NCBI RefSeq assembly: GCF_000368565.1
Contig: NZ_KB849533.1
Location: 18,483-82,482 of the forward strand
Length of the DNA stretch: 64,000 nt
Source of the DNA: Acinetobacter gerneri DSM 14967 = CIP 107464 = MTCC 9824
Lineage (GTDB): Bacteria; Pseudomonadota; Gammaproteobacteria; Pseudomonadales; Moraxellaceae
Reading direction: 5' to 3'
Of this stretch, positions 53,145 through 62,048 are shown piece after piece. The position numbers and the translations under genes were made by a program. The notes under the pieces are model-generated. The model saw nothing but the letters and a program-made list of their open reading frames with translations, had not been told where the DNA came from and did not search any database. The first letter of the stretch is position 1; each line of letters starts with the position of its first letter.

Positions 53145-53175
53145 AAAAAAGAGAGATACCCTATCTCTCTTTTTT
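53145..53175 (+). terminator. Terminator of the thiolase gene
   Basis: An 8-bp stem, GAGAGATA (53151-53158) with TATCTCTC (53162-53169), has a CCC loop, flanking A-run and T-run. Confidence 0.9.
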
Positions 53176-53267
53176 ATGTTTTTTTAAACAAAATTACAAA
53201 TGAGCATCTTTATTTTAGTGTCTAACTGTTAAATTAAATTTTTACAATAACAATTCGGATGATTCAC

Positions 53268-53711
53268 ATGCAGCTCAACCATTATCTTAATTTTCAAGGC
53301 GAGACTGAAGCCGCATTTTTGTTTTATAAATCTGTATTTGGAGGAGAATTTTCATTTATAAAGCGCTATAACGAACTTCCAGAAGCAAAAGTCACAACAC
53401 AAGAAAAAGATTATATTTTACACGTGTCTCTACCTATCAACGAATTTACAGTTTTAATGGGTTCTGATACTAGTGAAGAGTTTTGTGCACAAAACAATAC
53501 CCCTTTCATCAAAGGTAATAATCACTACATCTCCATCAATCTAGATGCTCATGAAGAAGCTGAAGCGCATCGATTATTTTCAGCACTATCAGTCAATGGT
53601 CAAATTGAAATGGCTTTAGATAAAACCTTTTGGGGTGCATTATATGGCGCATTTACAGATCAGTTTGGGGTGAAATGGATGGTCAATTGTCAGCTCAACG
53701 TAAATGAATAA
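53268..53711 (+). CDS. PhnB-like VOC-family protein
   Basis: 147 residues from ATG 53268, chosen because the family begins with M-x-LN-x-YLNF; an ATG 9 nt upstream is in frame. One PhnB-type VOC domain: MQLNHYLNFQGETEAAFLFYKSVFGGEF, a central VLMGSD segment, and FWGALYGAFTDQFGVKWMVN at the C-terminus. Members are homodimeric and annotated loosely as glyoxalase or 3-demethylubiquinone methyltransferase-like; activity unknown. Confidence 0.82.
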   Translation: MQLNHYLNFQGETEAAFLFYKSVFGGEFSFIKRYNELPEAKVTTQEKDYILHVSLPINEFTVLMGSDTSEEFCAQNNTPFIKGNNHYISINLDAHEEAEAHRLFSALSVNGQIEMALDKTFWGALYGAFTDQFGVKWMVNCQLNVNE

Positions 53712-53804
53712 TTGGATAAATAAGTATCGTCATTTAAGTTTTGGAAACTTTTAAAAAATAAATAGCATGCCCATTCACACAAACTATCATTTATTTCGGA
53801 CATA

Positions 53805-53834
53805 AAAAAAGCACTGCATAAGCAGTGCTTTTTT
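53805..53834 (-). terminator. Terminator of thrS-infC
   Basis: A 7-bp stem, GCACTGC (53811-53817) with GCAGTGC (53822-53828), has an ATAA loop, A-run and T-run. It lies 17 bp past the infC stop. Confidence 0.85.
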
Positions 53835-53850
53835 GTGCAATCTGAATATA

Positions 53851-54402
53851 TTACTTTTTCTTTTTCGGTCCAAGTAACATACCCATTTGACGACCTTCCA
53901 TTTTTGGCGCTTGTTCAACTACACCATATTCAGCTACATCAGCTTCAATTTTTTGCAATTGAGCAAGACCTAACTGTTGGTGAGCCATTTCACGACCACG
54001 GAAACGCAAAGTAATTTTTACTTTGTTTCCTTCTTCCAAGAAACGGATAATTGCACGCAACTTAACGTTGTAATCACCAACATCTGTAGCAGGACGCAAT
54101 TTAATTTCTTTCACTTGAACTTGATGCTGTTTTTTCTTCGCATCTTTTTGCTTTTGTTTCAAGTCAAACAAATGTTTGTTGAAATCCATGATTTTACAAA
54201 CTGGTGGCTCTGCATTAGCAACGATCTCAACAAGGTCAAGATCAGCTTCTTCTGCAGCACGCAACGCTTCAGCTAATGAAACGATACCTTTTTGTTCACC
54301 GTCAGCGGCAACAAGGCGTACTTCTTTTGCACGGATCTCGTCGTTAAGTGCTGGACGGTTGCTTTTACCACCTTGTTGTTGGTTACGGTCAGGCTGTTTA
54401 AT
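53851..54402 (-). CDS. infC: Translation initiation factor IF-3 (AUU start)
   Basis: 183 residues when started at the ATT at 54402-54400. GGAG lies 8 nt upstream inside the end of thrS, and no ATG, GTG or TTG precedes the conserved N-terminal domain. The domain order is normal: N-domain [32 protein letters not shown], linker of Lys/Gln, C-domain [20 protein letters not shown] ... [15 protein letters not shown]. The AUU start is the well-known autoregulatory feature of infC, because IF-3 discriminates against it. It begins 5 bp after thrS. No rpmI or rplT follows; the operon ends at the terminator. Confidence 0.95.
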   Translation of the reverse strand: MKQPDRNQQQGGKSNRPALNDEIRAKEVRLVAADGEQKGIVSLAEALRAAEEADLDLVEIVANAEPPVCKIMDFNKHLFDLKQKQKDAKKKQHQVQVKEIKLRPATDVGDYNVKLRAIIRFLEEGNKVKITLRFRGREMAHQQLGLAQLQKIEADVAEYGVVEQAPKMEGRQMGMLLGPKKKK

Positions 54403-54407
54403 CTTTC

Positions 54408-56330
54408 TTACTCCACAATGTACCGGCCACGTTCGGCAACGGCTGCTTTCACTAGGTCAACAAATGCATCAATTGACATAGTACCTAAATTTTTACCAGA
54501 GCGAGTACGTACGTTTACTGTACCTTCCTCTACTTCACGATCCCCAAGTACCAATAAGTATGGAATACGCTCTAAAGTACGCTCACGAATCTTAAAGCCG
54601 ATTTTCTCATTTCTCAAGTCTGAAATTGCTCGAATTCCATTTTCTTTGAGTTTAGCAACAACATCTTCACATGCAGCTGCTTGAGAATCAGTAATATTCA
54701 TGACACATGCTTGTACTGGTGCCAACCATGGTGGCATAAAACCAGCATAATGTTCAATAAGTATACCAATAAATCGTTCAAAACTTCCAAGAATCGCACG
54801 GTGTAACATCACAGGATGATCGCGATCATTGTCTTCTGTTACATAAGAAGCATCTAAACGTAATGGTAAATTGAAGTCACACTGAATTGTACCACACTGC
54901 CAAATACGACCTAAGCAGTCTTTCAATGAAAATTCAATTTTCGGACCATAGAATGCACCTTCACCCGGTTGTTCTTCCCATTCGAGACCCGCTTCATCTA
55001 AAGCATCTGCCAATGATTTTTCAGCAACATCCCAAAGTTCATCAGCACCTACACGCTTTTCTGGGCGAGTAGAAAGCTTCATTTGAACTTCTTCAAAACC
55101 AAAGTCTTTATAAACATCTAAAGTCAGTTTGATAAAGTCAGCAACTTCTTTACCAATTTGTTCTGAAGTACAGAAAATATGCGCATCATCTTGAGTAAAA
55201 CCACGTACACGCATAATGCCGTGTAAAGAACCTGATGGCTCATTACGGTGACATGAACCAAATTCAGCCAAGCGAATTGGAAGATCACGGTAAGATTTTA
55301 AACCTTGGTTAAACACTTGAACGTGACAAGGACAGTTCATTGGTTTTACTGCGTAGTTACGGTTCTCAGAATGAGTCGTAAACATATTTTCAGCATAGTT
55401 CGCAGCATGACCAGATTTTTCCCAAAGTGAGAAATCCACGATTTGTGGTGTTTTCACTTCAAGATAACCATTGTCTTGCTGAACTTTACGCATGTATTGT
55501 TCAAGAACTTGATAAATAGTCCAACCATTTGGATGCCAGAACACCATACCCGGTGCTTCTTCTTGCATATGGAACAAATCAAGCGCTTTACCAATTTTAC
55601 GGTGATCGCGTTTTTCAGCTTCTTCGATACGTTTGATATATGCTGCTAGTTCTTTTTTATCAGCCCAAGCTGTACCGTAGATACGTTGTAATTGTTCATT
55701 TTTAGCATCACCACGCCAGTATGCACCAGAGATTTTAGTGAGCTTAAATGATTTTAAGAATTTAGTGTTTGGAACGTGCGGACCACGACACATATCCACA
55801 TATTCTTGGTGATAGTACAAGCCCATTTCAGTTTCATCAGGCATATCTTCAACAAGACGTAATTTGTAGTCTTCACCACGAGCAGTAAACACTTCAACAA
55901 CTTCAGCACGAGGAGTCATTTTTTTGATGACATCATAGTCTTGGCTGATGAGCTGTTTCATACGCTCTTCAATCGCAGCCATGTCATCCAAAGTTAATGG
56001 TTTTGGCATCCAGATGTCATAGTAGAAACCTTCATCAATGACAGGACCAATCACCATTTTCGCTTCTGGAAATAATTGTTTTACCGCATGACCCACCAAA
56101 TGCGCGCAAGAGTGACGAATGATCTCAACACCCTCTTGATCTTTAGGGGTAATGATTTGCACATTCGCATCTTCGGTAATTAAGTCACATGCATCAACTA
56201 AGCGACCATTTACTTTCCCTGCAACCGTATTTTTAGCAAGACCAGGCCCAATACTTTGAGCAACTTCCATAACGGAAACAGAATGATCGAAACTTTTTTG
56301 ATCGCCATTTGGCAATGTGATAATAGGCAT
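54408..56330 (-). CDS. thrS: Threonyl-tRNA synthetase
   Basis: 640 residues. An N-terminal TGS domain (about 1-60), the editing domain with [15 protein letters not shown] (HxxxH) and the later Cys, a class II catalytic core ([12 protein letters not shown] with a zinc Cys, motif 2 [15 protein letters not shown], motif 3 [14 protein letters not shown]) and an anticodon domain ([19 protein letters not shown]). Role: charges tRNA-Thr and edits Ser-tRNA-Thr. First gene of a two-gene operon with infC. AAGGA precedes the ATG and a tRNA-like hairpin sits upstream. Confidence 0.97.
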   Translation of the reverse strand: MPIITLPNGDQKSFDHSVSVMEVAQSIGPGLAKNTVAGKVNGRLVDACDLITEDANVQIITPKDQEGVEIIRHSCAHLVGHAVKQLFPEAKMVIGPVIDEGFYYDIWMPKPLTLDDMAAIEERMKQLISQDYDVIKKMTPRAEVVEVFTARGEDYKLRLVEDMPDETEMGLYYHQEYVDMCRGPHVPNTKFLKSFKLTKISGAYWRGDAKNEQLQRIYGTAWADKKELAAYIKRIEEAEKRDHRKIGKALDLFHMQEEAPGMVFWHPNGWTIYQVLEQYMRKVQQDNGYLEVKTPQIVDFSLWEKSGHAANYAENMFTTHSENRNYAVKPMNCPCHVQVFNQGLKSYRDLPIRLAEFGSCHRNEPSGSLHGIMRVRGFTQDDAHIFCTSEQIGKEVADFIKLTLDVYKDFGFEEVQMKLSTRPEKRVGADELWDVAEKSLADALDEAGLEWEEQPGEGAFYGPKIEFSLKDCLGRIWQCGTIQCDFNLPLRLDASYVTEDNDRDHPVMLHRAILGSFERFIGILIEHYAGFMPPWLAPVQACVMNITDSQAAACEDVVAKLKENGIRAISDLRNEKIGFKIRERTLERIPYLLVLGDREVEEGTVNVRTRSGKNLGTMSIDAFVDLVKAAVAERGRYIVE

Positions 56331-56352
56331 AATAAAAAATCCTTAAGGAGTG

Positions 56353-56373
56353 ATGCCCCTTACACGAGGGCAT
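56353..56373 (-). promoter_or_regulatory. Possible ThrRS autoregulatory operator hairpin
   Basis: In the mRNA, AUGCCC pairs with GGGCAU (56353-56358 and 56368-56373). The 9-nt loop reads UCGUGUAAG and contains CGU and UGU, both tRNA-Thr anticodons. It lies ~25 nt before the thrS start, next to the Shine-Dalgarno. E. coli ThrRS represses its own translation by binding such anticodon-like arms. Confidence 0.45.
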
Positions 56374-56524
56374 GTCACCGCGAGATTATGATCGAGGATA
56401 AGCCTCAAGATAAAATCGGTGGAACAAAAATTTAAAGTGTGACAAATTTTACACCCTTAACCGCGCTTTATAAACCTTTGCTTTGAAAATAATCGACGGA
56501 TTGATGATTTTTTTATAATGAGAA

Positions 56525-57697
56525 TTACTCTCTAAAGGTACTCCATTTCACAAAGTGGCGATCTTGATACACCCATAAATGTGAAAATTGCGGAATAATT
56601 GACTCGCTTTGACTTGGTCTAAGGAACACAAAATCATCTACTTTTATGGGATGATTCTTGGGAACATTCACCAATTCTTGATTGCTACTTCTGCCATATA
56701 ATGGATGTGGATGACTACCAATAGGATAAACATAATCAGCCAACCAATAGCCGCCATAGATAAACAAGGCTTTATTTTTATGTGGAAATTTATTCAAAAA
56801 TGGCATTCCCGGAAGTTCTGTATACGGCAGTTCTTTTAAAACAGGGCTCGCGATCCATAAAGCTGCTTGTATGGGCGCTAAGTCATCCAAATCAAAATCA
56901 CTTGGCTTGACGAGCATTGAACCAAACGAAAGATCATTACATACACTATGTTTCACGTGGAAACAAAAGCTCGGGCTACCTCCGCCATTAAAGCAAAGTT
57001 GCTCATGCCAAAGACTTGGGTACTGTGTTCTAATCATTTCAATATATTTAAAATAGATTTCTTGTGATTCTTCAAAAGCTTTATCCGCTTTTTTTATTAT
57101 TTTAGGCAGTTTATTGACATGTGCATCATAGCCCATCAAACCTGACAATGTTAAATACTCTGGATTCTGTTGAATCAGACTAAGCATATCAGCTAAATCT
57201 TCATCTGAAGCAACGCCCCCTCTATGTAAACCAACATCAATTTCGATATTGATCTGCAATCTTAGCTTTTCTTGCTGCGCAAAATTTAGATACTGATTCA
57301 GCCTTGTTTTAGTATCAACTAACCATTGAATATTCACATTTTTATACTGAGAGTTTTCCTTATAAAATGATATAACAGCGTGAATCGGCATGGGCTTCCC
57401 AAGCAAAATATCAGCCTCTGGAAAATCTTCTACTAGACTAATCAGTTGTGGTAAATGAAAAACCATAAACCGCTCTGTCTGAAAACTTTCACTTAAAAGT
57501 TTCAATAAATCTAAGCTCGCAAGAGATTTGACCACCAAACGTGGTTTCAAATGTTGAGCAACTGACAATTTTCTTTGTACATATTGAATGTTTTTCTGCA
57601 ACAGCGCTTGATCTAAAATCAGTCTTGGCACAGCAAGCTGCTGTGTCTTTAAATCATGTGAAATTTGCTCAAAATATTCATCCAACATTGCATTCAC
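56525..57697 (-). CDS. Fold-III PLP enzyme (alanine racemase N-terminal / DSD1-like)
   Basis: 390 residues. A TIM-barrel PLP domain with a candidate Schiff-base Lys near residue 57 (RLVVKSLASLDLL), INIEIDVGLHRGGVASDEDL and LSGLMGYDAHVN, then a C-terminal beta domain with SIIPQFSHLWVYQDRHFV. The layout matches D-serine dehydratase-like and D-threonine aldolase-like proteins. The zinc-binding His/Cys pair of eukaryotic D-serine dehydratase is not evident (HPHPLYGRSSN in the region). Family role: racemase, deaminase or aldolase acting on amino or hydroxy-amino acids. Starts 9 bp after the flavin oxidase stop; third gene of the ceramidase-type operon. Confidence 0.82.
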   Translation of the reverse strand: MNAMLDEYFEQISHDLKTQQLAVPRLILDQALLQKNIQYVQRKLSVAQHLKPRLVVKSLASLDLLKLLSESFQTERFMVFHLPQLISLVEDFPEADILLGKPMPIHAVISFYKENSQYKNVNIQWLVDTKTRLNQYLNFAQQEKLRLQINIEIDVGLHRGGVASDEDLADMLSLIQQNPEYLTLSGLMGYDAHVNKLPKIIKKADKAFEESQEIYFKYIEMIRTQYPSLWHEQLCFNGGGSPSFCFHVKHSVCNDLSFGSMLVKPSDFDLDDLAPIQAALWIASPVLKELPYTELPGMPFLNKFPHKNKALFIYGGYWLADYVYPIGSHPHPLYGRSSNQELVNVPKNHPIKVDDFVFLRPSQSESIIPQFSHLWVYQDRHFVKWSTFRE

Positions 57698-57706
57698 CTC
57701 TATATT

Positions 57707-58999
57707 TTAATTTTCAGATAAAAATAATTTTTCTAAATATGGATTTAAAAATTTTGCTTGAGGATCTAAGGCTGCTCTAAGTTGTAAAAAATCATCCCAT
57801 CTTGGATATAAATCACGTAATTTATTTGTGGATAAAGTATGCATTTTCCCCCAATGTGGTCGCCCTTTATATCGCTGTAAAATAGGCTCAACGACATCAA
57901 AAATTAAACGTGGATCTTGTTTATGATATTGATGAACAGAAATCGAAATCGAATCTTGCTGATAAAATGGACTTAGCCAAATATCGTCACCTTGTACAAA
58001 ACGAAATTCTAAGGGGAAAAATGTAGCGACATGCTTTGCTCGAAGTGCATGCAATACTTCATCAAGACATTCTAATCCTTGATCCACAGGTATCTGATAT
58101 TCCATTTCATTAAATTTTGTATTTCGTGGTGTAGGGAAAATCTTGCCTGACCAATCAATAAAAGTGGTCGATTTCACAAAAATTCCCAAGAGTTTTTGTA
58201 AGTATGGATTGAGCTTAGGAAAGCTTTTGGTTAGCTCAGAACACATCGTAAGTAGCGCATCTTCAGAAGGCCATGATTCAGTCCGTGGAATAATATCCAG
58301 TTCAGTTTCATCCAAAGTCTTCAACATTAACTGATTTTGGTAGGAAAATATAAAGCACTCTATATGCCGATGCTGTTGTTTCCATTGATGAATATTTTGC
58401 TTCATTTGATCTAGTGAGCAAAGTTCAATATGTTCTTTTAATTTATAACGCGCTTTGTTTTGCATGGTAATTTTGGTCAAGATACCAAAGCTTCCCAAAG
58501 CGACTCGACCCGCTGTGAAAATCTCAGCATTTTCATGTGAAGAACACTGTAATAACTCCCCTGTTGCCGTCAGCAATTCGAATGACTCAACATAAGCCGA
58601 AATACATTTTAAATTTGCGCCCGTTCCATGAGTCCCTGTTGAAACTGCGCCTGCTAAACTTTGTTGATCAATATCACCCTGCTGCATCAAAGATTGATTG
58701 ATCGGATCGAGATATCTCGGCAAATTAAACAGTCTTGTTCCAGCAAAAATAGTACTTTGACAGTGTGCTAAATCAGATTTTTCTACACCAGAAATATGAT
58801 CTAAAGAAAGTAAACTCTCATCCGTACAAACCAATGGCGTAAATGAATGTCCTGCACCTACGACTCGAATTTTTGGATTATTTTTAACAATCTCTTGTAA
58901 CTCAGCAATATTTTCAGGATACAAAATCTGTCTCGGATTGGAACTTTGCAATCCCGACCAATTTGACCAATGTTGTGACTGCTTTTGTTCATGCATCAA
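57707..58999 (-). CDS. ALO-family FAD-binding oxidoreductase
   Basis: 430 residues. An FAD-binding PCMH domain (about 20-185) with IRVVGAGHSFTPLVCTDESLLSL and AGAVSTGTHGTGANL; the His in GHSF suggests covalent flavin attachment. A D-arabinono-1,4-lactone oxidase C-terminal domain with GRPHWGKMHTL completes it, as in alditol and aldonolactone oxidases. Family role: oxygen-dependent oxidation of a primary or secondary alcohol, aldehyde or lactone, producing hydrogen peroxide. Its ATG overlaps the stop of the ceramidase-family gene by four bases, so the two are translationally coupled. Confidence 0.85.
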   Translation of the reverse strand: MMHEQKQSQHWSNWSGLQSSNPRQILYPENIAELQEIVKNNPKIRVVGAGHSFTPLVCTDESLLSLDHISGVEKSDLAHCQSTIFAGTRLFNLPRYLDPINQSLMQQGDIDQQSLAGAVSTGTHGTGANLKCISAYVESFELLTATGELLQCSSHENAEIFTAGRVALGSFGILTKITMQNKARYKLKEHIELCSLDQMKQNIHQWKQQHRHIECFIFSYQNQLMLKTLDETELDIIPRTESWPSEDALLTMCSELTKSFPKLNPYLQKLLGIFVKSTTFIDWSGKIFPTPRNTKFNEMEYQIPVDQGLECLDEVLHALRAKHVATFFPLEFRFVQGDDIWLSPFYQQDSISISVHQYHKQDPRLIFDVVEPILQRYKGRPHWGKMHTLSTNKLRDLYPRWDDFLQLRAALDPQAKFLNPYLEKLFLSEN

Positions 59000-60729
59000 A
59001 GCTCTCCTTGGCTAACTGCAGTTCTTAAACTTCCATGATTAGTGCGCTTTGCCAGCTCATGTTCTGGCACTTTGCTAGGTCGTGTACTTCGATCCAACTC
59101 TCGATCTGGGACAGCCCTTAATAATTGCTCGGTTAAACCTTGATATTTGTATTGAATCGCAGCCAAAGTCCATTGACCAAATAAGGTATGTCCACCTTCA
59201 TAAGCTTGTTGCTGATATTCTTCATTGGTGGTGATATACCCCATATAATCATTGCAATAAGAACATAACCATACATTTGAAATTTCATGTTTTTCGCTTA
59301 GACATTTTCGTACTGTTTGTAGCAGTCTTTGCCCTGAAATCGTGGTAATTTCTCCTGGGCAACAAATCAAAGCTAATTGTCCAATTTTGATAATTTGTAA
59401 AGGTACGATACTGGGTACTAATGGGCTCTCAATGATTGCCCCCACCTTAACCTGACGATTCATTTCACTCGCTAAGGGATCAGTCACACTCGGCAATGTC
59501 CCGATATTTCGACCAAAAATTTTCTTCGACCCAGCTTCGATAAAAATATGCTTAGCACCTTGTGAAGCAAATAAATTTTTATAAAACAAATAGTTAGGAG
59601 CATTTACATCTTTGAGTTTTTTATATTTATAACGGTTTGCAACCACATTCATTGCCTTAACAACAAAAGTAGACACCCCTTTACCATCTACAGGCGTCCC
59701 AGCCGCAAATGCCGTACCATGACAAGGTATGCTGGTTCTGGCATCCATTTCACCTTGAGCAAATTCGGCAGGTATTTCAATATTACTCAAATCTACATAG
59801 CAAAAAACTGCATCAACATTTCCCTTTACTTTTACTGTTTTATTTTCAAAAGCGGTAAAAGCTAATTGGCTTTGTAAACAACCATTTTTCTTTGCATATT
59901 CATATTCTTTTTCACCTTTAATTTGTTGGCGAATTTTATTTTGATGAGGTCCATGAAAATGTGGTGAAACATCACCTGCTGTTGCTTGTGCAAAGATTGT
60001 CACGGGATTTTCGATACCTTGTTGCTTCAATAAAGCTTCAGCATCTTGCGCCGCATATCCCTTATTATCACCATCATGTGCATTGAGAGAATTGCCCAAA
60101 CAGGTCGCATGTACCCCAAAAAAAGAGATAAAAGCCTGTAAATTCCCCTGCCGATAAAAACCGATTAATTGCATTTCACGGTTCAAAGCCAAATGAGTTT
60201 CATGTTCTGATCTTGGCTCGACTTCTGGATTTTGGTTATAAGCATCTAAGGAACGATTCCAAGCGACAGGAGTCGCTGTATCAAAACTTTGCTGACAAAT
60301 TGCAATTTCCGTCTCAGATTGATGGCTTAAAGCATTTTCAACACTCGATACAACCGCAAGTACAATGGCATCCAAATGCTCGGGAACAAAACCCGGTGTA
60401 GGCATATTATACAAGGCTTCATAAGCGCAGCCGCCTGGACCAGAATGCGTATGTGTTGCCGTTAATACAAATTGATTTTCATTAAATTGTTCACCTAATT
60501 TTTCTTGTAATAATTGCTGTGTTTTTTGGCGCATTGCGGCAGTGATACAACCAAGATCTAAACAGCAAAAGATCAATAGATTTTGTTTTTCATCCAAAAT
60601 TGTAAAACTTCGAACATATAACGCAGTACGTTTTTCAAATGCACGATGTGACCACATCCCATAACCAAACATGGCATAGCCTTTGGGTTGTATTTGTATT
60701 TCTTGCTTATCCCATCCAACTAGATACAT
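58996..60729 (-). CDS. Neutral/alkaline ceramidase-family amidase, apparently cytosolic
   Basis: 577 residues. All the neutral ceramidase landmarks are present: THTHSGPGG (zinc His near 93-95), FGVHATCLG (His near 207), the nucleophile region AGDVSPH (Ser near 255), CCPGEITTISGQRL (zinc Glu) and NDYMGYITTNEEYQQQAYEGGHTLFG (zinc Tyr). The C-terminal Ig-like domain of secreted ceramidases (650-700 residues) is missing or very short, and the N-terminus (MYLVGWDKQEIQIQPKG) is not a signal peptide. Family role: zinc amidase that hydrolyses ceramide to sphingosine and fatty acid. First gene of the operon, 125 bp from a divergent AraC regulator. Family sure; substrate unknown. Confidence 0.85.
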   Translation of the reverse strand: MYLVGWDKQEIQIQPKGYAMFGYGMWSHRAFEKRTALYVRSFTILDEKQNLLIFCCLDLGCITAAMRQKTQQLLQEKLGEQFNENQFVLTATHTHSGPGGCAYEALYNMPTPGFVPEHLDAIVLAVVSSVENALSHQSETEIAICQQSFDTATPVAWNRSLDAYNQNPEVEPRSEHETHLALNREMQLIGFYRQGNLQAFISFFGVHATCLGNSLNAHDGDNKGYAAQDAEALLKQQGIENPVTIFAQATAGDVSPHFHGPHQNKIRQQIKGEKEYEYAKKNGCLQSQLAFTAFENKTVKVKGNVDAVFCYVDLSNIEIPAEFAQGEMDARTSIPCHGTAFAAGTPVDGKGVSTFVVKAMNVVANRYKYKKLKDVNAPNYLFYKNLFASQGAKHIFIEAGSKKIFGRNIGTLPSVTDPLASEMNRQVKVGAIIESPLVPSIVPLQIIKIGQLALICCPGEITTISGQRLLQTVRKCLSEKHEISNVWLCSYCNDYMGYITTNEEYQQQAYEGGHTLFGQWTLAAIQYKYQGLTEQLLRAVPDRELDRSTRPSKVPEHELAKRTNHGSLRTAVSQGEL

Positions 60730-60854
60730 GATTATTTCCCTTTTCCTTGATTCTTTTTTTAAAATTGCTAAGAGAATCCGATTGAAAGTTAATCAAAATT
60801 ATGCGATACCTCAAAGGGTAAAACGAACATATTTTTGGGGGGCAAAACGGACTT

Positions 60855-61889
60855 ATGCCTAAATTTTCACAACATTATTCGTCACATCATTTTTATGTTC
60901 CTCCTGCGATTCTCTCAGGATTAATTCATTTTGCGGAACAGCATCAGCTTGCTTATCAACATTGGTTTAGCCGATTCAATCTTGATATTTCGCAGATTAG
61001 AAACTTGCAATGTTTCGTGACTTTTCAACAGCTTTGTCAAGTAATCAAATCCGCCATAGAAGAAACCTCTATCACATCACTGGGTTTACATATTGGTCGT
61101 AGTGATGGACTCATCTCGATGGGAATTTTAGGTTTTGCGATGCAAGCTTGTAAAACCGTGGCTGAAGCCATGCACATCGGGCTGCATTATCATCGTATTT
61201 CAGGTAGCGTTCTGGACTTAAATTTCCATGAATATGATGATTATTGTGAACTTGAAATCTCACCGAAAATCCCAGATCCGATACTTTTTGAGTTTTTCTG
61301 TGATGAAGTCCTGAGTAGCATTTTGAGTTGCTATATTGCGATGGTGGGCGATCAAGATGATCTATTAAGTATCGAAATCAATTATAAACCTAAACATTTT
61401 CAGGAATATAATAGCATTTTCAACTGCCCTATCCATTTCAATTCAAACCGAAATGTAATGCGTTTCGATCGCAAATTTTTAAATAAAACACTTAAATCTT
61501 ATAGCCCTGCAAACTATGCAACTGCAATTCAAATTTGTGAACAAACACTTCAGCAAATAACTCAAATCAACCAAGCCAGTTATGCTGAAATTTTAAAGCA
61601 ATTGATTGAACAAAATTTGCCAGAACGATTTGATATGAAACAAGCGGCACAACATTTAAAAATCAGTGAACGACATCTTCGTCGTCAATTACTTGAAGAT
61701 GGTTTAAGTTTTCAGCAAATTCGCCAAGATATTTTACAATGTAAAGCCAAGGAAATGTTGTTGAAAAATCACACAATAAGTGAAATAAGTCAACAACTTG
61801 GATTCAGTGAACTCCGTGAATTTAGGCGTGCATTTAAGCGTTGGACAGGCGCTGCACCCTCGATTTATAAACACAATTTACAGGTTTAA
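60855..61889 (+). CDS. AraC-family transcriptional regulator (arabinose-binding-domain type)
   Basis: 344 residues. An N-terminal ligand domain of the AraC_binding_2/OruR-like type (about 1-200; GLHIGRSDGLISMGILGFAMQACKTV) and a C-terminal pair of helix-turn-helix units (about 245-340) with DMKQAAQHLKISERHLRRQLLEDGLSFQQIRQDI and ISQQLGFSELREFRRAFKRWTG. It is divergent from the ceramidase-family operon over a 125-bp gap and is its likely activator; the acyl-CoA synthetase downstream may also be a target. Related regulators sense small amino or fatty effectors. The inducer is unknown. Confidence 0.9.
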   Translation: MPKFSQHYSSHHFYVPPAILSGLIHFAEQHQLAYQHWFSRFNLDISQIRNLQCFVTFQQLCQVIKSAIEETSITSLGLHIGRSDGLISMGILGFAMQACKTVAEAMHIGLHYHRISGSVLDLNFHEYDDYCELEISPKIPDPILFEFFCDEVLSSILSCYIAMVGDQDDLLSIEINYKPKHFQEYNSIFNCPIHFNSNRNVMRFDRKFLNKTLKSYSPANYATAIQICEQTLQQITQINQASYAEILKQLIEQNLPERFDMKQAAQHLKISERHLRRQLLEDGLSFQQIRQDILQCKAKEMLLKNHTISEISQQLGFSELREFRRAFKRWTGAAPSIYKHNLQV

Positions 61890-62048
61890 CACAGTGTTTA
61901 AGTAATGCATTAATTTCAAATATAAATATTTAAAATCAATGTATTAACAAAATACATCGAATACTCGACTAAAGAATAAATGAAAGATTGCGAATAAATG
62001 CTTATCTTTTTACACAGGAAATAGAAAAATTATACATGGAGTTTTAAA

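Noticed and set aside
54264..54264. TTG as the start of infC
   Set aside because: It would remove the conserved IF-3 N-terminal segment, which is fully present upstream from the AUU codon with a Shine-Dalgarno.
60731..60854. Riboswitch between the ceramidase operon and the AraC gene
   Set aside because: The 125-bp gap is AT-rich promoter DNA without a stable structured stretch; control by the divergent AraC regulator explains the layout.
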